From positions 868,001 through 932,000 of the forward strand of contig NZ_OZ032159.1 in assembly GCF_964026555.1 (NCBI RefSeq): a stretch of 64,000 nt of DNA, in the 5' to 3' direction. This DNA comes from Candidatus Tisiphia endosymbiont of Beris chalybata. GTDB lineage: Bacteria; Pseudomonadota; Alphaproteobacteria; Rickettsiales; Rickettsiaceae. This document shows positions 53,497-63,924 of the stretch, piece after piece. The notes beneath the pieces were generated by a model. That model made no database searches. It saw nothing but the letters and a program-made list of their open reading frames with translations, and was not told the DNA's origin. The position numbers were made by a program, and so were the translations under genes. Positions within the stretch are counted from its first letter, which is position 1. Each line of letters starts with the position of its first letter.

Positions 53497-54093
53497 ATGA
53501 ATTGTTGCTATAGTGAGAAGTTAGTTAACAAGTTACTTAGGTTAAATGAGAAAGCAAATAGCAAGATAGATATTATAGGGGTTAAAAGAGCTATCTATTT
53601 TGCTAAAAAATACCATGGAGATCAAAAAAGGAATTCAGGGGAGCCATATTACTCTCATCCTTTAGAAGTTGCTTGTATGGTTGCTGATTATCTCTTTCGG
53701 ACTGATATTATTATTACTGCTATACTGCATGATACCATTGAAGATACAGCCTTAACTCAAGAGACGATAGCAGATATTTTCGGGGAGCAGATTGCTAGTC
53801 AAGTAGAAGATTTAACTCGTGTTAAGTCTTCCGGAAAAATTAGTTCTGCCAAAATGCTAGAGTTACTTTATCAGCAAAGGAAGTATGATATATTGTTGAT
53901 TAAATTATTTGATCGACTTCATAATATGCAGACTATAGGAGCTAAATCTCCTGAAAAAATAGAAAAAATTATAGCAGAAACTTTGATAAGCTTTATAAGT
54001 TTTGCGGTGCATTTTGAAATACCAGAATTAAAACAGCATTTAACTGAGCTATGTTATCAAGGTTTAGCTGTTACTCAGTTAAATCAGAATTAA
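53497..54093 (+). CDS. spoT: SpoT-type (p)ppGpp hydrolase, HD domain only, copy 2
   Basis: 198 residues from the ATG at 53497; a longer frame overlaps the preceding gene and is rejected. AIYFAKKYHGDQ, YYSHPLEVA, AILHDTIEDTALT and LFDRLHNMQT keep the HD-hydrolase residues. Similar to 10319-10966 through the whole domain but clearly diverged, so an old duplication or separate RAGE arrivals. It overlaps convergent proP-2 by 4 bp. Confidence 0.85.
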   Translation: MNCCYSEKLVNKLLRLNEKANSKIDIIGVKRAIYFAKKYHGDQKRNSGEPYYSHPLEVACMVADYLFRTDIIITAILHDTIEDTALTQETIADIFGEQIASQVEDLTRVKSSGKISSAKMLELLYQQRKYDILLIKLFDRLHNMQTIGAKSPEKIEKIIAETLISFISFAVHFEIPELKQHLTELCYQGLAVTQLNQN

Positions 54094-55421
54094 TATATCT
54101 TTTCTTTATTTTCCAACTTTTCAAAGTGAAATACCCCAAGTGTAAATCCTATAACTATAGGAATAACTATAATTAATATCCCTGCATTACCAAAATATTT
54201 TGTTAAATAGACAAGTCCAAATGAAGTAATAATATATATAACAGTTCGTGATAAAGCATAAGTGAAACTAGCATAAGTGAAACGTTTGAAAATAGGAAAA
54301 TGCTTATAAAAAATAGGCATAGCTGAAGAGTAAGAAAGTGAGAATATAATAATAGCTACTTGAAGCATGAGCAAGTCAGAGGGTGAGTGTATATTATTTA
54401 GTAAGTATGGGAAAGTAACAATAATAATAGAAAATATTACTGCTTTAATTCTAAGAAGAGTTAATGGATAGATATAACAACTAAGGTAAGTCCACATTAT
54501 AAATCCTAACACCTGAAATATTGAAACAATGAAATTTTGTTGAATAATTTGTTCAGAATTATAGTTAAAAGAAGTTTTCAGGATATTGCCGCAATGAAAA
54601 TAGGTAATGTAAAAACACACTGGCCAAGCACATTGTATGGTAAATAAGGCTAGAGAGGATTTCTGATTCACTTTTTCTTGCCAAGTAGGGTGGTTTTCTA
54701 ACTTTTGCTCCTTTATGTTAACTTTTTCTAGAGCTGATCCTAAACTGCTTTTTAGCTGAAGCTTTGCATTAGCAAATTCTGTTGTTTCTTTAAGGCGTGT
54801 TCTTGCTATTGCTCCAACTACTGCAATAATTGCTCCGATCCAAAAAGCAGTGCGCCAATTAAAGTTATTGGTAGTAGAAAAATTGGCAATCGCTAAGGCG
54901 GCAAATCCTCCTAAACTAGAAAAGATGGTAATTAATGCTACAGCTGGATATTGCAGAGGTGGCTTTGTTATTTCGGTAACGTAGAGTTCTGCTCCTATCA
55001 CTTCTCCCATAGAAGACATGCCCTGAATAATACGACAGATAGTCATTATCCAAGCAGCTGTTATACCAATTTGCTGGTAAGTTGGAAGAGTAGCCATCAC
55101 AATGCAAGAAATAGACATCATGGAAGTGGTAACAACTACTGTAGTCTTTCGTCCTATATTATCACCCATCCAGCCAAAAATTAAAGCACCAAATGGTCGG
55201 AGTAAGTAAGTTGAACAAAAAGCAGCAGCTGAATAAAGAGCGGTAACATGCGCATCAGCTTTTGGAAAAAATAGTTCATTTAATAGTACAGCCATGTGTA
55301 CATAGAGCATGAGATCAAAATACTCTAAAAAAGTACCTATGGATAATAGTCCAATGGCTTCTTTCTGCTCTTTTTTTAATGATGTAAATGATTTTTGATC
55401 ATTTTTTTGGTATCCTAGCAT
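54090..55421 (-). CDS. proP: MFS transporter, ProP-like, copy 2
   Basis: 443 residues, twelve-segment permease. GTFLEYFDLMLYVHMAVLLN, LRPFGALIFGWMGDNIGRKT, ICRIIQGMSSMGEVIGAELY and RLKETTEFANAKLQLK correspond block by block to 11170-12513. The EYFDLMLY and MGEVIGAE motifs are closer to consensus ProP than copy 1. Orientation relative to the SpoT hydrolase is the same at both loci. Confidence 0.87.
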   Translation of the reverse strand: MLGYQKNDQKSFTSLKKEQKEAIGLLSIGTFLEYFDLMLYVHMAVLLNELFFPKADAHVTALYSAAAFCSTYLLRPFGALIFGWMGDNIGRKTTVVVTTSMMSISCIVMATLPTYQQIGITAAWIMTICRIIQGMSSMGEVIGAELYVTEITKPPLQYPAVALITIFSSLGGFAALAIANFSTTNNFNWRTAFWIGAIIAVVGAIARTRLKETTEFANAKLQLKSSLGSALEKVNIKEQKLENHPTWQEKVNQKSSLALFTIQCAWPVCFYITYFHCGNILKTSFNYNSEQIIQQNFIVSIFQVLGFIMWTYLSCYIYPLTLLRIKAVIFSIIIVTFPYLLNNIHSPSDLLMLQVAIIIFSLSYSSAMPIFYKHFPIFKRFTYASFTYALSRTVIYIITSFGLVYLTKYFGNAGILIIVIPIVIGFTLGVFHFEKLENKEKIY

Positions 55422-55692
55422 TAACTATCTTAATTGATTATTAGATTAGAAAGTAAATTAAAATTATTTGGTTTTTTAAAGGAAAATATTAAAGTCTCTA
55501 TTGCCTAAAACATAAGCTAACATCTAATTAATATTATTATATTAAGGGTAATACACAAAGTAGTTTTAGTAAAGAGTTATATGATAATTGTCCTACTTTT
55601 AGTAGAATATTTAAAAGTATAGAGAGAAATATTGCGATAAAAATTAATAATTATGATAACATCAATTTTGTGCAATTGATAAAAGCTACTAG

Positions 55693-57066
55693 ATGACAGA
55701 TCCTCAAAGTAAATCAGATAAGATTAGTATCTTAAAAAAAGTTACTATTGGTATCCTCATTTTATTAACTATTATTACGTTAACCAATATAATGATTCGA
55801 CATTACATTTGGCGTGAATATTATTATCAAAATTCACTAAAATTAGAAGAACATCACTATTTAGTAAAATCATTAATTATAGATAAATTGAATATTAATC
55901 ATATATTAAATGACCAGCTCGTATCTGATAAAATATCACTACTCAAGAAACATATTAAAAATCATGTTTTTGTATCTAAAGACCATTTACCTGACAGTGA
56001 TGGCCTGCCTTATATCACCATACAGGAATTGTTAGAGATATTATTAGGGCAAACATTTAAATATGTTATTACCATTAATAACCAACATGTTATTAGCAAC
56101 GGATTAATTAATTCTAATAATAGTTTAATTAAAAAATATCCTATCACTAATGATTTATCTTATATTATTTTGATAAAAATTGACCCTAACTCAAATTATG
56201 AACAACAAGCAATAGTTAGAATTAATCATCAAATTTTATTAATAAATAGGGGTTCAGTATTTATATTTTTAGTCTTTAGTATAATAATATTTTACTTACT
56301 TAATAGAGATAGAAAAATCAAAATACATACTGAACAATTACAATTTAATCTAACTAATAGTATTTTACTTAGTGAAAATATTTCTTTATTTCACAAAATA
56401 AATGAAGAATTTATTCTAAAATGTTACCAATATTTCAAGAATTGTGCTCATAAGAATTTACTTGATACTACTAATATTGAAGAGCATGGATATAACAATG
56501 AATATTTTCCCCTGCCAATAATGACATCCGCAACAATGGACAATGTGAGCGACCATGAAATAGTATTAGATTCAATAATTCTAGATTTAAAAAATTATTT
56601 TAAAGGTTATACAGCTTATTATGGTTCCAATATTACGTTAGATATAACAAGTACTATAGATAAAATTACAGTTCCCTTTGAGTATGAAGTATTTAATCAA
56701 ATTATTATTAGCTTATTGTCTAACATTTTATACTTTAATAAAAATACCGATAAGCAAAGATGTATCAAGTTAGTTTTTCAAAATAATCTAATTATTTGTT
56801 CAAGTGAAGGTTTTAGCTTAGACCAAAATTTAGCAATAAGATATTCTGAAAAAATATTTAATGATACTGCTAATTTATACATATTAAATTTAGGCCAAAT
56901 ATTTATTTTGTTGAAAAATTCTCAAATCAATTATTCAGTAATTAGGAATGGTCATTCTACAGCAATAGAAATAAAATTGGATAATATGAAATTAGAATCG
57001 AATAGTAAATCTGCTCAAACAGCTAAGGTAATTAAGTTAAACAAGTATAGAAAGGATATAAAATGA
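55693..57066 (+). CDS. histidine-kinase-like membrane protein (degenerate sensor)
   Basis: 457 residues. Two transmembrane segments (about 16-34 and 185-205) enclose a ~150-residue extracytoplasmic domain. The cytoplasmic part is HK-like: FNQIIISLLSNILYFNK resembles the N-box of a HATPase domain, and a GHSTAIEIKLD strand closes it. The phosphoacceptor H-E/D-x-R/L-x-x-P motif and the DxGxG/GxGxG boxes are not visible, so kinase activity is doubtful. RAGEs often carry such sensor kinases. It overlaps the next short gene by 4 bp. Confidence 0.6.
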   Translation: MTDPQSKSDKISILKKVTIGILILLTIITLTNIMIRHYIWREYYYQNSLKLEEHHYLVKSLIIDKLNINHILNDQLVSDKISLLKKHIKNHVFVSKDHLPDSDGLPYITIQELLEILLGQTFKYVITINNQHVISNGLINSNNSLIKKYPITNDLSYIILIKIDPNSNYEQQAIVRINHQILLINRGSVFIFLVFSIIIFYLLNRDRKIKIHTEQLQFNLTNSILLSENISLFHKINEEFILKCYQYFKNCAHKNLLDTTNIEEHGYNNEYFPLPIMTSATMDNVSDHEIVLDSIILDLKNYFKGYTAYYGSNITLDITSTIDKITVPFEYEVFNQIIISLLSNILYFNKNTDKQRCIKLVFQNNLIICSSEGFSLDQNLAIRYSEKIFNDTANLYILNLGQIFILLKNSQINYSVIRNGHSTAIEIKLDNMKLESNSKSAQTAKVIKLNKYRKDIK

Positions 57067-57200
57067 AAAAGCTTATAACCTTATTATTTATTATAGTAAT
57101 GCATACTTTAGAAGCCTATGCAATTCTACTTATTAACAAAGAGGAACCAGTATACTATTTCGTGAATCATGAGGAGCAAATCCTAATTTCTACAATTTAA
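57063..57200 (+). CDS. very small secreted protein
   Basis: 45 codons: MKKLITLLFIIVMHTLEAYA is a signal peptide, followed by ILLINKEEPVYYFVNHEEQI. Its ATG overlaps the preceding stop (ATGA). PVYYFVNH is echoed as PVSYFVNH in the next small ORF. Possibly a truncated pilus-assembly component at the start of a tra operon. Unrecognised. Confidence 0.45.
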   Translation: MKKLITLLFIIVMHTLEAYAILLINKEEPVYYFVNHEEQILISTI

Positions 57201-57223
57201 TATATTACAGTAGAAAAATTTTT

Positions 57224-57396
57224 ATGACAATGAACAAGTATTTAACATTAATACTATTACTCCTTATGCCGTATACTTTATTTGCTCAAGCACAAGTGTC
57301 TAACCTTATTACTCCAGTTAGTTATTTTGTTAACCATGTTAAACAACTGAAAGAACTTAAAGAGAATCTAAAAAAATATCGACAAGCTAGTATGGC
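57224..57396 (+). pseudogene. small secreted protein, 3' end cut by Tn3-type transposon
   Basis: MNKYLTLILLLLMPYTLFAQ is a signal peptide; ITPVSYFVNHVKQLKELKEN continues as a coil, and the gene is interrupted at 57397 by the transposon end (reading ...ASMAGC-stop). The N-terminal layout resembles small conjugation proteins such as TrbJ-like ones, but I cannot identify it. The remainder is not found on the right side of the transposon. Confidence 0.45.
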
Positions 57397-57634
57397 GGGG
57401 TGTTAGGGAGCAAGCGATAAAATGCCACTTAGGTAAAAGATGGTAAAGAATACTGCAATTTATAAAGTGCCGAATATAATTTAGTGATAGAATAGTATAA
57501 GAAAGTGAATCAAGTATATTTTTTATTTAACTTTACTATAAGGCTTGCATAATTATAGTTATACTATATTTTGATTATTAAGTACCTACATGAACTGTTA
57601 TAGGAACTTAATATAAATTAATAAAATATCACAT

Positions 57635-58192
57635 ATGACAGTAAAAATCTCTAATATTTATCAATTTAAAATTACCTTAAAATATACAAAACCCAAAATT
57701 TGGCGACGTATACAAGTGCCAGAAAAATACAATTTTGAAGATCTGCACTTTGCAATTCAAAATGCCATGGGTTGGGAGAATTATCATTTACATCAGTTTG
57801 AGATAATAAATCCTAAGACTGGAACAAAAGATTTGATTAGTAGCCCAGATGATGAAGGGTTTTGCGATGTAATCCCTGAAGATAAAGCAAAAATAGTGAA
57901 ATATTTTCTATCCCCTAAAGATAAAGCGATTTATGAGTATGATTTTGGTGATGGATGGAAACATGAAGTTGTTTTAGAAAAGATCTTACCTACAGTTGCT
58001 GGTGCTACCTACCCTCAATACCTTGCTGGTGAGAGAGCATGCCCACCAGAAGATTGTGGAGGAGTAGGTGGTTACGAATATCTTTTAGAAATTATAGCAG
58101 ATCCTGATCATGAAGAATACAAGGAACGTATTGAATGGCTAAGTGATGATTTTAATCCAAAAGATTTTGATCCTAAATTAGTTAAGTTTTAG
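57635..58192 (+). CDS. plasmid pRiA4b ORF-3 family protein
   Basis: 185 residues, single domain: YQFKITLKYTKPKIWRRIQV, FEDLHFAIQNAMGWENYHLH, YEYDFGDGWKHEVVLEKIL (the family's YDFGDxWxH motif) and ACPPEDCGGVGGYEYLLEII with its Cys-Pro-Pro-Glu-Asp-Cys-Gly-Gly signature. Known as a passenger of IS/Tn elements, sometimes labelled TnpR of IS1096; biochemical function is not established. Intact, 26 nt before tnpA. Confidence 0.85.
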   Translation: MTVKISNIYQFKITLKYTKPKIWRRIQVPEKYNFEDLHFAIQNAMGWENYHLHQFEIINPKTGTKDLISSPDDEGFCDVIPEDKAKIVKYFLSPKDKAIYEYDFGDGWKHEVVLEKILPTVAGATYPQYLAGERACPPEDCGGVGGYEYLLEIIADPDHEEYKERIEWLSDDFNPKDFDPKLVKF

Positions 58193-58218
58193 TAATGATA
58201 CAGATTAAAATATAGAGA

Positions 58219-61200
58219 ATGCAAAACAATTTATGCCAATATAATAATATTCTTGATAATGAAGCTATTTTTACGTTAGATAGCGAAGAAATTACTTTGG
58301 TGCAAGGTAAAAATACTCAAGAAAATAAACTAGCTTTTGCTGTGATGCTTAAGTTTTTTCAACTGGAAAAACGATACCCTAGGGGGATTGATATAATACC
58401 ACAACCTATGTTTAATAGTCTTGCTATCCAACTAGATTGCCAAGATGTCAGCCTTGATAATTATAATTGGGATAGCAGAAGTTCAAAGCGATTTCGTCAA
58501 GAAATTAGGTTATTATTAGGGTATAGAAAAGCTAGTGTAAATGATAGCAAGAAGTTAATTGCTTGGTTAATAGCAGATGTCTTACCACAAGCGCCAACAT
58601 TATCTCAAATCACAGAACAAACCTATCAATTTTGTACTAAACATCAGTTTGAGTCATTTAAACCTGCACAATTAGATCGTTATATCGCATCAGCTTGTCA
58701 TAGATTTGAGAGACAATTTTTCTTTAGTATTTCACAGCAATTATCTATTGATACTATGAGTTCTATAGATGCTTTATTAAAAATAGAGGATGATAATGAA
58801 ATGCTAGAGAAAGAGTCAAATGATGCAACTAGCTGTAAAGTCAGTGATAAAGAAGAAGATATTATTAAAAGATTAAAGCAAATTCAATTAAGACACCTTA
58901 AAAAAGATATAGCAGGAGCTAAATTAAAAAATGTTAGTGATGAAATAGATAAGCTAAAGCGACTAAGAATGCTGGATTTGCCTAGTATGCTAAGCTTAGT
59001 TCCAAGAAAATTAAAGCAAAAATACTATACAAGAATTTGCGCTGAGTTACCAAGTGAGATAGAAGACCTTAAGACTGATACTCATTATGCAACTATGGCA
59101 ATATTTTGTCATTTTCGCCAGGAATTAATAACAGATAATTTAGTAACAACATTAATTCAGTTAATTCATAAAATAAGAACATCTGCTGAAATATCAGTTA
59201 ATAAAGATATATTATCTGAAGTTAAATGTGTTAATGGTAAATTTGATATTTTGTATACTCTAGCCGACACATCTATAGCAAAACCACATGGTATAATTCA
59301 TGATACAATTTATCCAAAAGTCAGTAAAGAGACCCTTAGTGATTTAGCTAAAGAACTAATATCTAATAAAAATACCTGGTATCAATCTGAAGTGCAGAAG
59401 AAAATGCATTCAAGTTACTCACATGCCCATCGCCACATATTACTAATGTTATTAGAAATATTTACTTTTCGGTCAAATAATCAAGATTGTAAAGCAATAT
59501 TGCAAGCTATTGAATTTATTAAGGCTAACAAGAATACTAAGGATAAATATTATCCTAACTCCAAGCTTGTACCAGCTAAAGAGGAGCTTCCAAGTAAGTG
59601 GAAATCTACGGTAATAGAGGAACAAGAAGTAGTGGTAGATAGTCAAAAAAATAATAAAACTAAAATTATAAATGTTAAAATCAACCGAATTAGCTATGAA
59701 GTAGCGATTTTAGAAACATTGCATAATTTATTAGATACTAAGCAAATATGGATTGAAGGGGCATATCGTTACCGTAATCCAGAAGAGGATTTACCAAAGG
59801 ATTTTGATTCCAATGCGCAATATTATTATCAAAAATTAGGATTACCAATGAATGGCAATGAATTCATTCAATCATTGCAAGATAGCTTAGATCAGCATTT
59901 ACAGGAATTTAATAAAAACATCTGTGATAATAAAAAGGTAAAAATTGCTATTGCTAAGAATAGTACTAATGGACATATTAAATTAACTCCATATGATGCT
60001 CAAATTGAACCAACTAATTTGTTAGCATTTCAACAATCAATTAACAAACGTTGGGGAACCATAAATTTAATAGATGTATTAAAAGAAGCAGACTTACGGA
60101 TTGGTTTTACTAGACATTTTCATACAGTAGCAAGTAGGAAGAATATTAAGGAATCTAAACTTCTTAAACGTATACTACTATCATTATATGCTATCGGCAG
60201 TAATACAGGATTAAAACGTATTAGTGCTGCTAATGATGAAATAAATTACTCAGATTTGCGTTATATTAAGAGACGATATCTCAATACCGCTAATGTACGA
60301 GAGGCGACAGCTAAAGTTATAAATGCTATTTTAGAAACGAGGGATCCTAAGATTTGGGGTACTGCGACTACCGGATGCGCTTGCGATTCAACTAAGGTAA
60401 GTAGCTGGGATCAAAATCTAATGACAGAGTGGCATACACGTTACAAAGGACGTGGAGTAATGATTTATTGGCATGTAGATAAAAAGGCTGCATGTATATA
60501 CTCTCAACTTAAAACATGTTCTTCCTCAGAAGTTGGGTCTATGATCAAAGGAGTACTTGACCATTCCACTAAAATGGATATGAAGAAAACCTATGTAGAT
60601 ACTCACGGACAAAGTATTATTGGTTTTTCTTTCAGTTACTTATTAACTTTTGATTTATTACCACGTCTTAAAAATATAAAGAAACAAAAACTTTTTTACT
60701 CGCATGCAAAAGATCGAGGAAATTATAAAAATTTAACTAGTATTTTAGAATCATCGATAAATTGGAGCTTGATTAAGAAATACTACCATGAGGTAGTAAG
60801 ATACATAGCAGCATTAAGGATTGGTCATGTCGAACCAGAGGTTATGTTTAAAATTCTAAGTAGCAGCAATAATGATCACCCTGTTTATAAAGCGTTAATT
60901 GAGATTGGTAGAGCGGTAAAAACTATATTTCTATGCCGTTATCTAATGTCCGAGGAATTACGTATAGAGATCCATGAAGCATTAAATGTTGTTGAGAGAT
61001 TAAATAGTATAATGGGTTTCATATTTTATGGTAAGTTGGGCGAAATCTCTACCAATAACCGAGATGATCAAGAATTAGCCATAGTTTGCCTGCATTTATT
61101 ACAAGTATGTATGGTATATATTAATACATTGATTATCCAGGAAGTTTTATCAGATCCAATTTGGCAAAATAAGTTAACTATTGAGGACAAAAGAGCTTTA

Positions 61201-61302
61201 AGCCCATTAATTCATAGTCATATTAATCCATATGGCTTATTTCCTTTAGACATGAATAAACGTCTAATCATAGAGCAACCAAAACAAAAGGTTGCAGCAT
61301 GA
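58219..61302 (+). CDS. tnpA: Tn3-family transposase TnpA
   Basis: 1027 residues. The N-terminal DUF4158-type DNA-binding region ([20 protein letters not shown]) is followed by the long central part and the DDE domain: [20 protein letters not shown] with the first Asp, [40 protein letters not shown] with the second Asp, and [16 protein letters not shown] onward. The catalytic Glu is expected in the C-terminal third. The end [17 protein letters not shown] is typical. Its length is full. The TGA stop overlaps the ATG of the recombinase, so the two are translationally coupled. Confidence 0.93.
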   Translation: MQNNLCQYNNILDNEAIFTLDSEEITLVQGKNTQENKLAFAVMLKFFQLEKRYPRGIDIIPQPMFNSLAIQLDCQDVSLDNYNWDSRSSKRFRQEIRLLLGYRKASVNDSKKLIAWLIADVLPQAPTLSQITEQTYQFCTKHQFESFKPAQLDRYIASACHRFERQFFFSISQQLSIDTMSSIDALLKIEDDNEMLEKESNDATSCKVSDKEEDIIKRLKQIQLRHLKKDIAGAKLKNVSDEIDKLKRLRMLDLPSMLSLVPRKLKQKYYTRICAELPSEIEDLKTDTHYATMAIFCHFRQELITDNLVTTLIQLIHKIRTSAEISVNKDILSEVKCVNGKFDILYTLADTSIAKPHGIIHDTIYPKVSKETLSDLAKELISNKNTWYQSEVQKKMHSSYSHAHRHILLMLLEIFTFRSNNQDCKAILQAIEFIKANKNTKDKYYPNSKLVPAKEELPSKWKSTVIEEQEVVVDSQKNNKTKIINVKINRISYEVAILETLHNLLDTKQIWIEGAYRYRNPEEDLPKDFDSNAQYYYQKLGLPMNGNEFIQSLQDSLDQHLQEFNKNICDNKKVKIAIAKNSTNGHIKLTPYDAQIEPTNLLAFQQSINKRWGTINLIDVLKEADLRIGFTRHFHTVASRKNIKESKLLKRILLSLYAIGSNTGLKRISAANDEINYSDLRYIKRRYLNTANVREATAKVINAILETRDPKIWGTATTGCACDSTKVSSWDQNLMTEWHTRYKGRGVMIYWHVDKKAACIYSQLKTCSSSEVGSMIKGVLDHSTKMDMKKTYVDTHGQSIIGFSFSYLLTFDLLPRLKNIKKQKLFYSHAKDRGNYKNLTSILESSINWSLIKKYYHEVVRYIAALRIGHVEPEVMFKILSSSNNDHPVYKALIEIGRAVKTIFLCRYLMSEELRIEIHEALNVVERLNSIMGFIFYGKLGEISTNNRDDQELAIVCLHLLQVCMVYINTLIIQEVLSDPIWQNKLTIEDKRALSPLIHSHINPYGLFPLDMNKRLIIEQPKQKVAA

Positions 61303-62018
61303 TTAATGACATTGAATTGACCCGTACCCCTGTTCGTCAAAAGGCTAAGATACTTGCTAAATCATTAAGACCAGAATATCCAAATTATGATTATTTGCGT
61401 GAACTTTTTCGGCATTTGCGGAAAGAATTAAACGTAGAAGTCAATCATAAAGCTAAGAAACTACCTTATGTACCAACAGAAGAAGAAATCCATAAATATT
61501 ATGCAGTAGTTTGGCAATCTCGTAATATGAAACATGTAGTAATAATTAAGACCTTATTATATACTGGGGTTAGAGTAAGTGAATTAGTAAAAATTAAACT
61601 ATCTGATGTTGATTCCGACAGATGCCAAATTCGAATCATTGAAGGAAAAGGTAAAAAAGACAGAATAGTTCCGTTTCCTAATAACTTTAAGGAAATATTA
61701 GCATTGCATATAGAGACTATGAAAAAAATAGGAGCAAGATATCTATTTGAATCATCTTGGAAAAAACCATATACCGATCGTGGGGTCAGAAAAATTCTTG
61801 CTCATTATACTAAAGAAGCTGGGATAGAAGAATCAATTTCCCCACATAAATTAAGACATTTTTTATTTACTTGGCTAAAGAAGCAAGGAGTTGAAGATGC
61901 TTTAATTCAGCCATATTCAGGGCATGAGTCTAGACAATCTTTAGAGATATATTCAAAATTATCTATAGGGGATGCCCAGAAAGAGTATGATGATGTAATT
62001 AAGAAATTTCCTGTCTAA
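61299..62018 (+). CDS. tyrosine recombinase (TnpI-like resolution enzyme)
   Basis: 239 residues. The catalytic set is complete: Arg in [20 protein letters not shown], Lys in [23 protein letters not shown] and the Tyr in [11 protein letters not shown] short N-terminal SAM-like domain precedes it. In Tn4430-type Tn3 elements a tyrosine recombinase TnpI resolves cointegrates instead of a serine resolvase, which matches the position here. Ends just before the right inverted repeat. Confidence 0.88.
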   Translation: MINDIELTRTPVRQKAKILAKSLRPEYPNYDYLRELFRHLRKELNVEVNHKAKKLPYVPTEEEIHKYYAVVWQSRNMKHVVIIKTLLYTGVRVSELVKIKLSDVDSDRCQIRIIEGKGKKDRIVPFPNNFKEILALHIETMKKIGARYLFESSWKKPYTDRGVRKILAHYTKEAGIEESISPHKLRHFLFTWLKKQGVEDALIQPYSGHESRQSLEIYSKLSIGDAQKEYDDVIKKFPV

Positions 62019-62057
62019 AATAGAAGTGGCACTTTATCGCTTGTTCCCTAACACCCC

Positions 62058-62601
62058 GGCTAGAAAGGCTACAAGCTATCCTGAACTATTTAGCAAAGAA
62101 AAAATAGATGAATCTTTAATATGTGAACAATGGGATGACATAGTAAGATTGGTATGTTCGTTAAAGAAGGGATTAATTAAACCACATATAATTATAAAAA
62201 AACTACACGCACAAGAAACTTTTACAAAATTAGCCAAAGCATTGGTACATCTTGGTAGAATAGTTAAGAGTACATACATACTCAGGTATCTGCATGATGA
62301 AAAATTACGCTATGCGGTAAGACGCCAATTAAACCGTGGTGAGTCACGACATACACTTGCAAGATACGTATTTTTTGCAGATCAAGGATCGTTTAAAACA
62401 AATGACTATGAAGAAATGATGAATAAAGCCAGTTGCCTTAGTTTTGTATCAAATGCAATGGTATTATGGAATACAGAGCAGATGCAAAAAGTATATGAAA
62501 CGTTAAATCAGAAAGGTTTAAAAGTAGAGGAAGAAGATATGGCAAGGGTTTTACCCTTATCAACAAAAAATATATTAGTTCATGGTCAATATTCTTTTTA
62601 G
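62058..62601 (+). pseudogene. second Tn3-family transposase, C-terminal part
   Basis: An open frame entering from the transposon end: ATSYPELFSKEKIDESLICE, QWDDIVRLVCSLKKGLIKPH, RRQLNRGESRHTLARYVFFA with the catalytic-Glu helix region, ASCLSFVSNAMVLWNTEQM and VLPLSTKNILVHGQYSF. This is the last ~180 residues of a different Tn3-family TnpA. The 5' part is absent, and the Tn3 transposon at 57397-62057 abuts it. A start at GTG/TTG 62026 would lie within the terminal repeat and is not native. Confidence 0.82.
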
Positions 62602-62628
62602 AAACGGTGGTCCTTTCTAAACTTCAAT

Positions 62629-62653
62629 AGGTAACCTGTATAGCAGGTTACCT
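62629..62653. terminator. hairpin, possible terminator
   Basis: AGGTAACCTG - TATAG - CAGGTTACCT, perfect 10-bp stem, 28 nt after the Tn3 remnant stop. No U-run follows (CAAAAAG), so on the plus strand it is not a classic intrinsic terminator; on the minus strand the stem is followed by TATTGAAG. It may be a binding site instead. Confidence 0.4.
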
Positions 62654-62666
62654 CAAAAAGAAGAAA

Positions 62667-63924
62667 ATGTCAAAAACATTAACAGGCTATTGTTCGTATA
62701 ATATGCTAATAGGAATTTTAGCAGCTATGTTGTCGATAGGCCTATATTGACCTTGATCAATTAGAAGGCTCTACTGATCTTATGGGTCTTGCCGAAATCA
62801 TCTTTCCAACTGACTTAGTTACAGGTGTCGAAAGACATTTTAATAATGCTGCTCAAAGTTTGTTTATAGCGCTCAGCAAAACACTTTGGATTAGCCTGAA
62901 AGCTAATACTATGTTTCTCAAAGAAAATAGTATCAACAGTATCTTTTCTATTGGCAATATCTTTACTTTGTATAGTACTGTACTCTTGCAAGATATATCA
63001 GAAATGCTACAAGAAAATTTACAGCTAGGCAAAGTAACTGGAGTGCAAAAAGAACTTACTGAAGATGCACTAGCTAAAATACAAAGCTTTATCTTGATGG
63101 GTGATGAAAGTAAAGCTAGTGTGATGAGTACTTTTGAAAAACAACTAAAACTCTTTGCACTACCAGTAATAAAAAATGCTACAGATAATAATAGCTTTGA
63201 CTTTAGAAATATGCGACGCAAAAAAATGACCGTGTACCTGTCTATCCAACCCAAAGATATTAAAATAGCATCTCTGATCCTAAATCTATTTTTTAACTGT
63301 GCTATCAAGATTAATCTAAGTGAAAATCCTGACTTTAATCCTCAATTAAAACATAATCTTTTAATCATTCTCGATGAGTTCCCATCTATCGGCAATATTT
63401 CATATGTCAAAGAATCAGCAGGATATATCGCTGGTTACAAAATACAGCTGCTTACTATCTTCCAAAATATATCACAGCTTAATGAAATTTACGGAAATCA
63501 AGGAAGAAAAACACTACTTGCCAACCACTCATGCAAAATTATCTTTGCCCCTAATGAACAAGATGATGCTGAATACTTCTCTCGAGAAATTGCTTTTACT
63601 ACCACACTATCCACTTCAAAAAGTAAAAATAATAACAAACTATCCGTTTCAAATAGCATGTCTCAAAGCGAAACTAAACGTCCTTTAATGCTACCACAAG
63701 AATTAAAACAAATGCCTTTCAAAAAAGAAATTATACTTCTGAATGGCGAAAATCCTATTAAATGTGAAAAGGCTTTGTACTTTAACGATCCTTACTTTAT
63801 GAAGAAGTTGATCGCTTTGTCTCCTACTCTTCAACTATATACACAGGGTAATAAGCTCCCAACTAAAGAAGAACTCGGTATCGCATTGAGTAAAAATGAA
63901 CTTGCTATTAATATTACACATTAA
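62667..63924 (+). pseudogene. traD: conjugation coupling protein (VirD4/TraG_Ti class, called TraD in rickettsial RAGEs), internally deleted
   Basis: The first 27 codons (MSKTLTGYCSYNMLIGILAA, MLSIGLY) look like the N-terminal membrane anchor and stop at 62748-62750. The frame that continues, YIDLDQLEGSTDLMGLAEII, supports a 380-residue C-terminal part from the ATG at 62782 with Walker B NLLIILDEFPSIG, IQLLTIFQNISQLNEIYGNQ and the final MKKLIALSP. The Walker A region and about 200 residues between the two pieces are gone, so it cannot be a working ATPase. The remaining 76 bp to the window end show no gene. Confidence 0.8.

Larger units (their letters stand above)
57397..62057 (+). mobile_element. 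Tn3-family transposon, 4661 bp, with tyrosine recombinase
   Basis: Terminal inverted repeats of 34 bp with two mismatches: left begins GGGGTGTTAGGGAGCAAGCG (57397-57430), right ends CGCTTGTTCCCTAACACCCC (62024-62057). It encloses three genes in one direction: a pRiA4b ORF-3-like gene, tnpA and a TnpI-like recombinase. No 5-bp target duplication is present (ATGGC left, GGCTA right), so one side has been rearranged since insertion. 57431-57634 is non-coding and may hold the resolution site. Confidence 0.88.
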
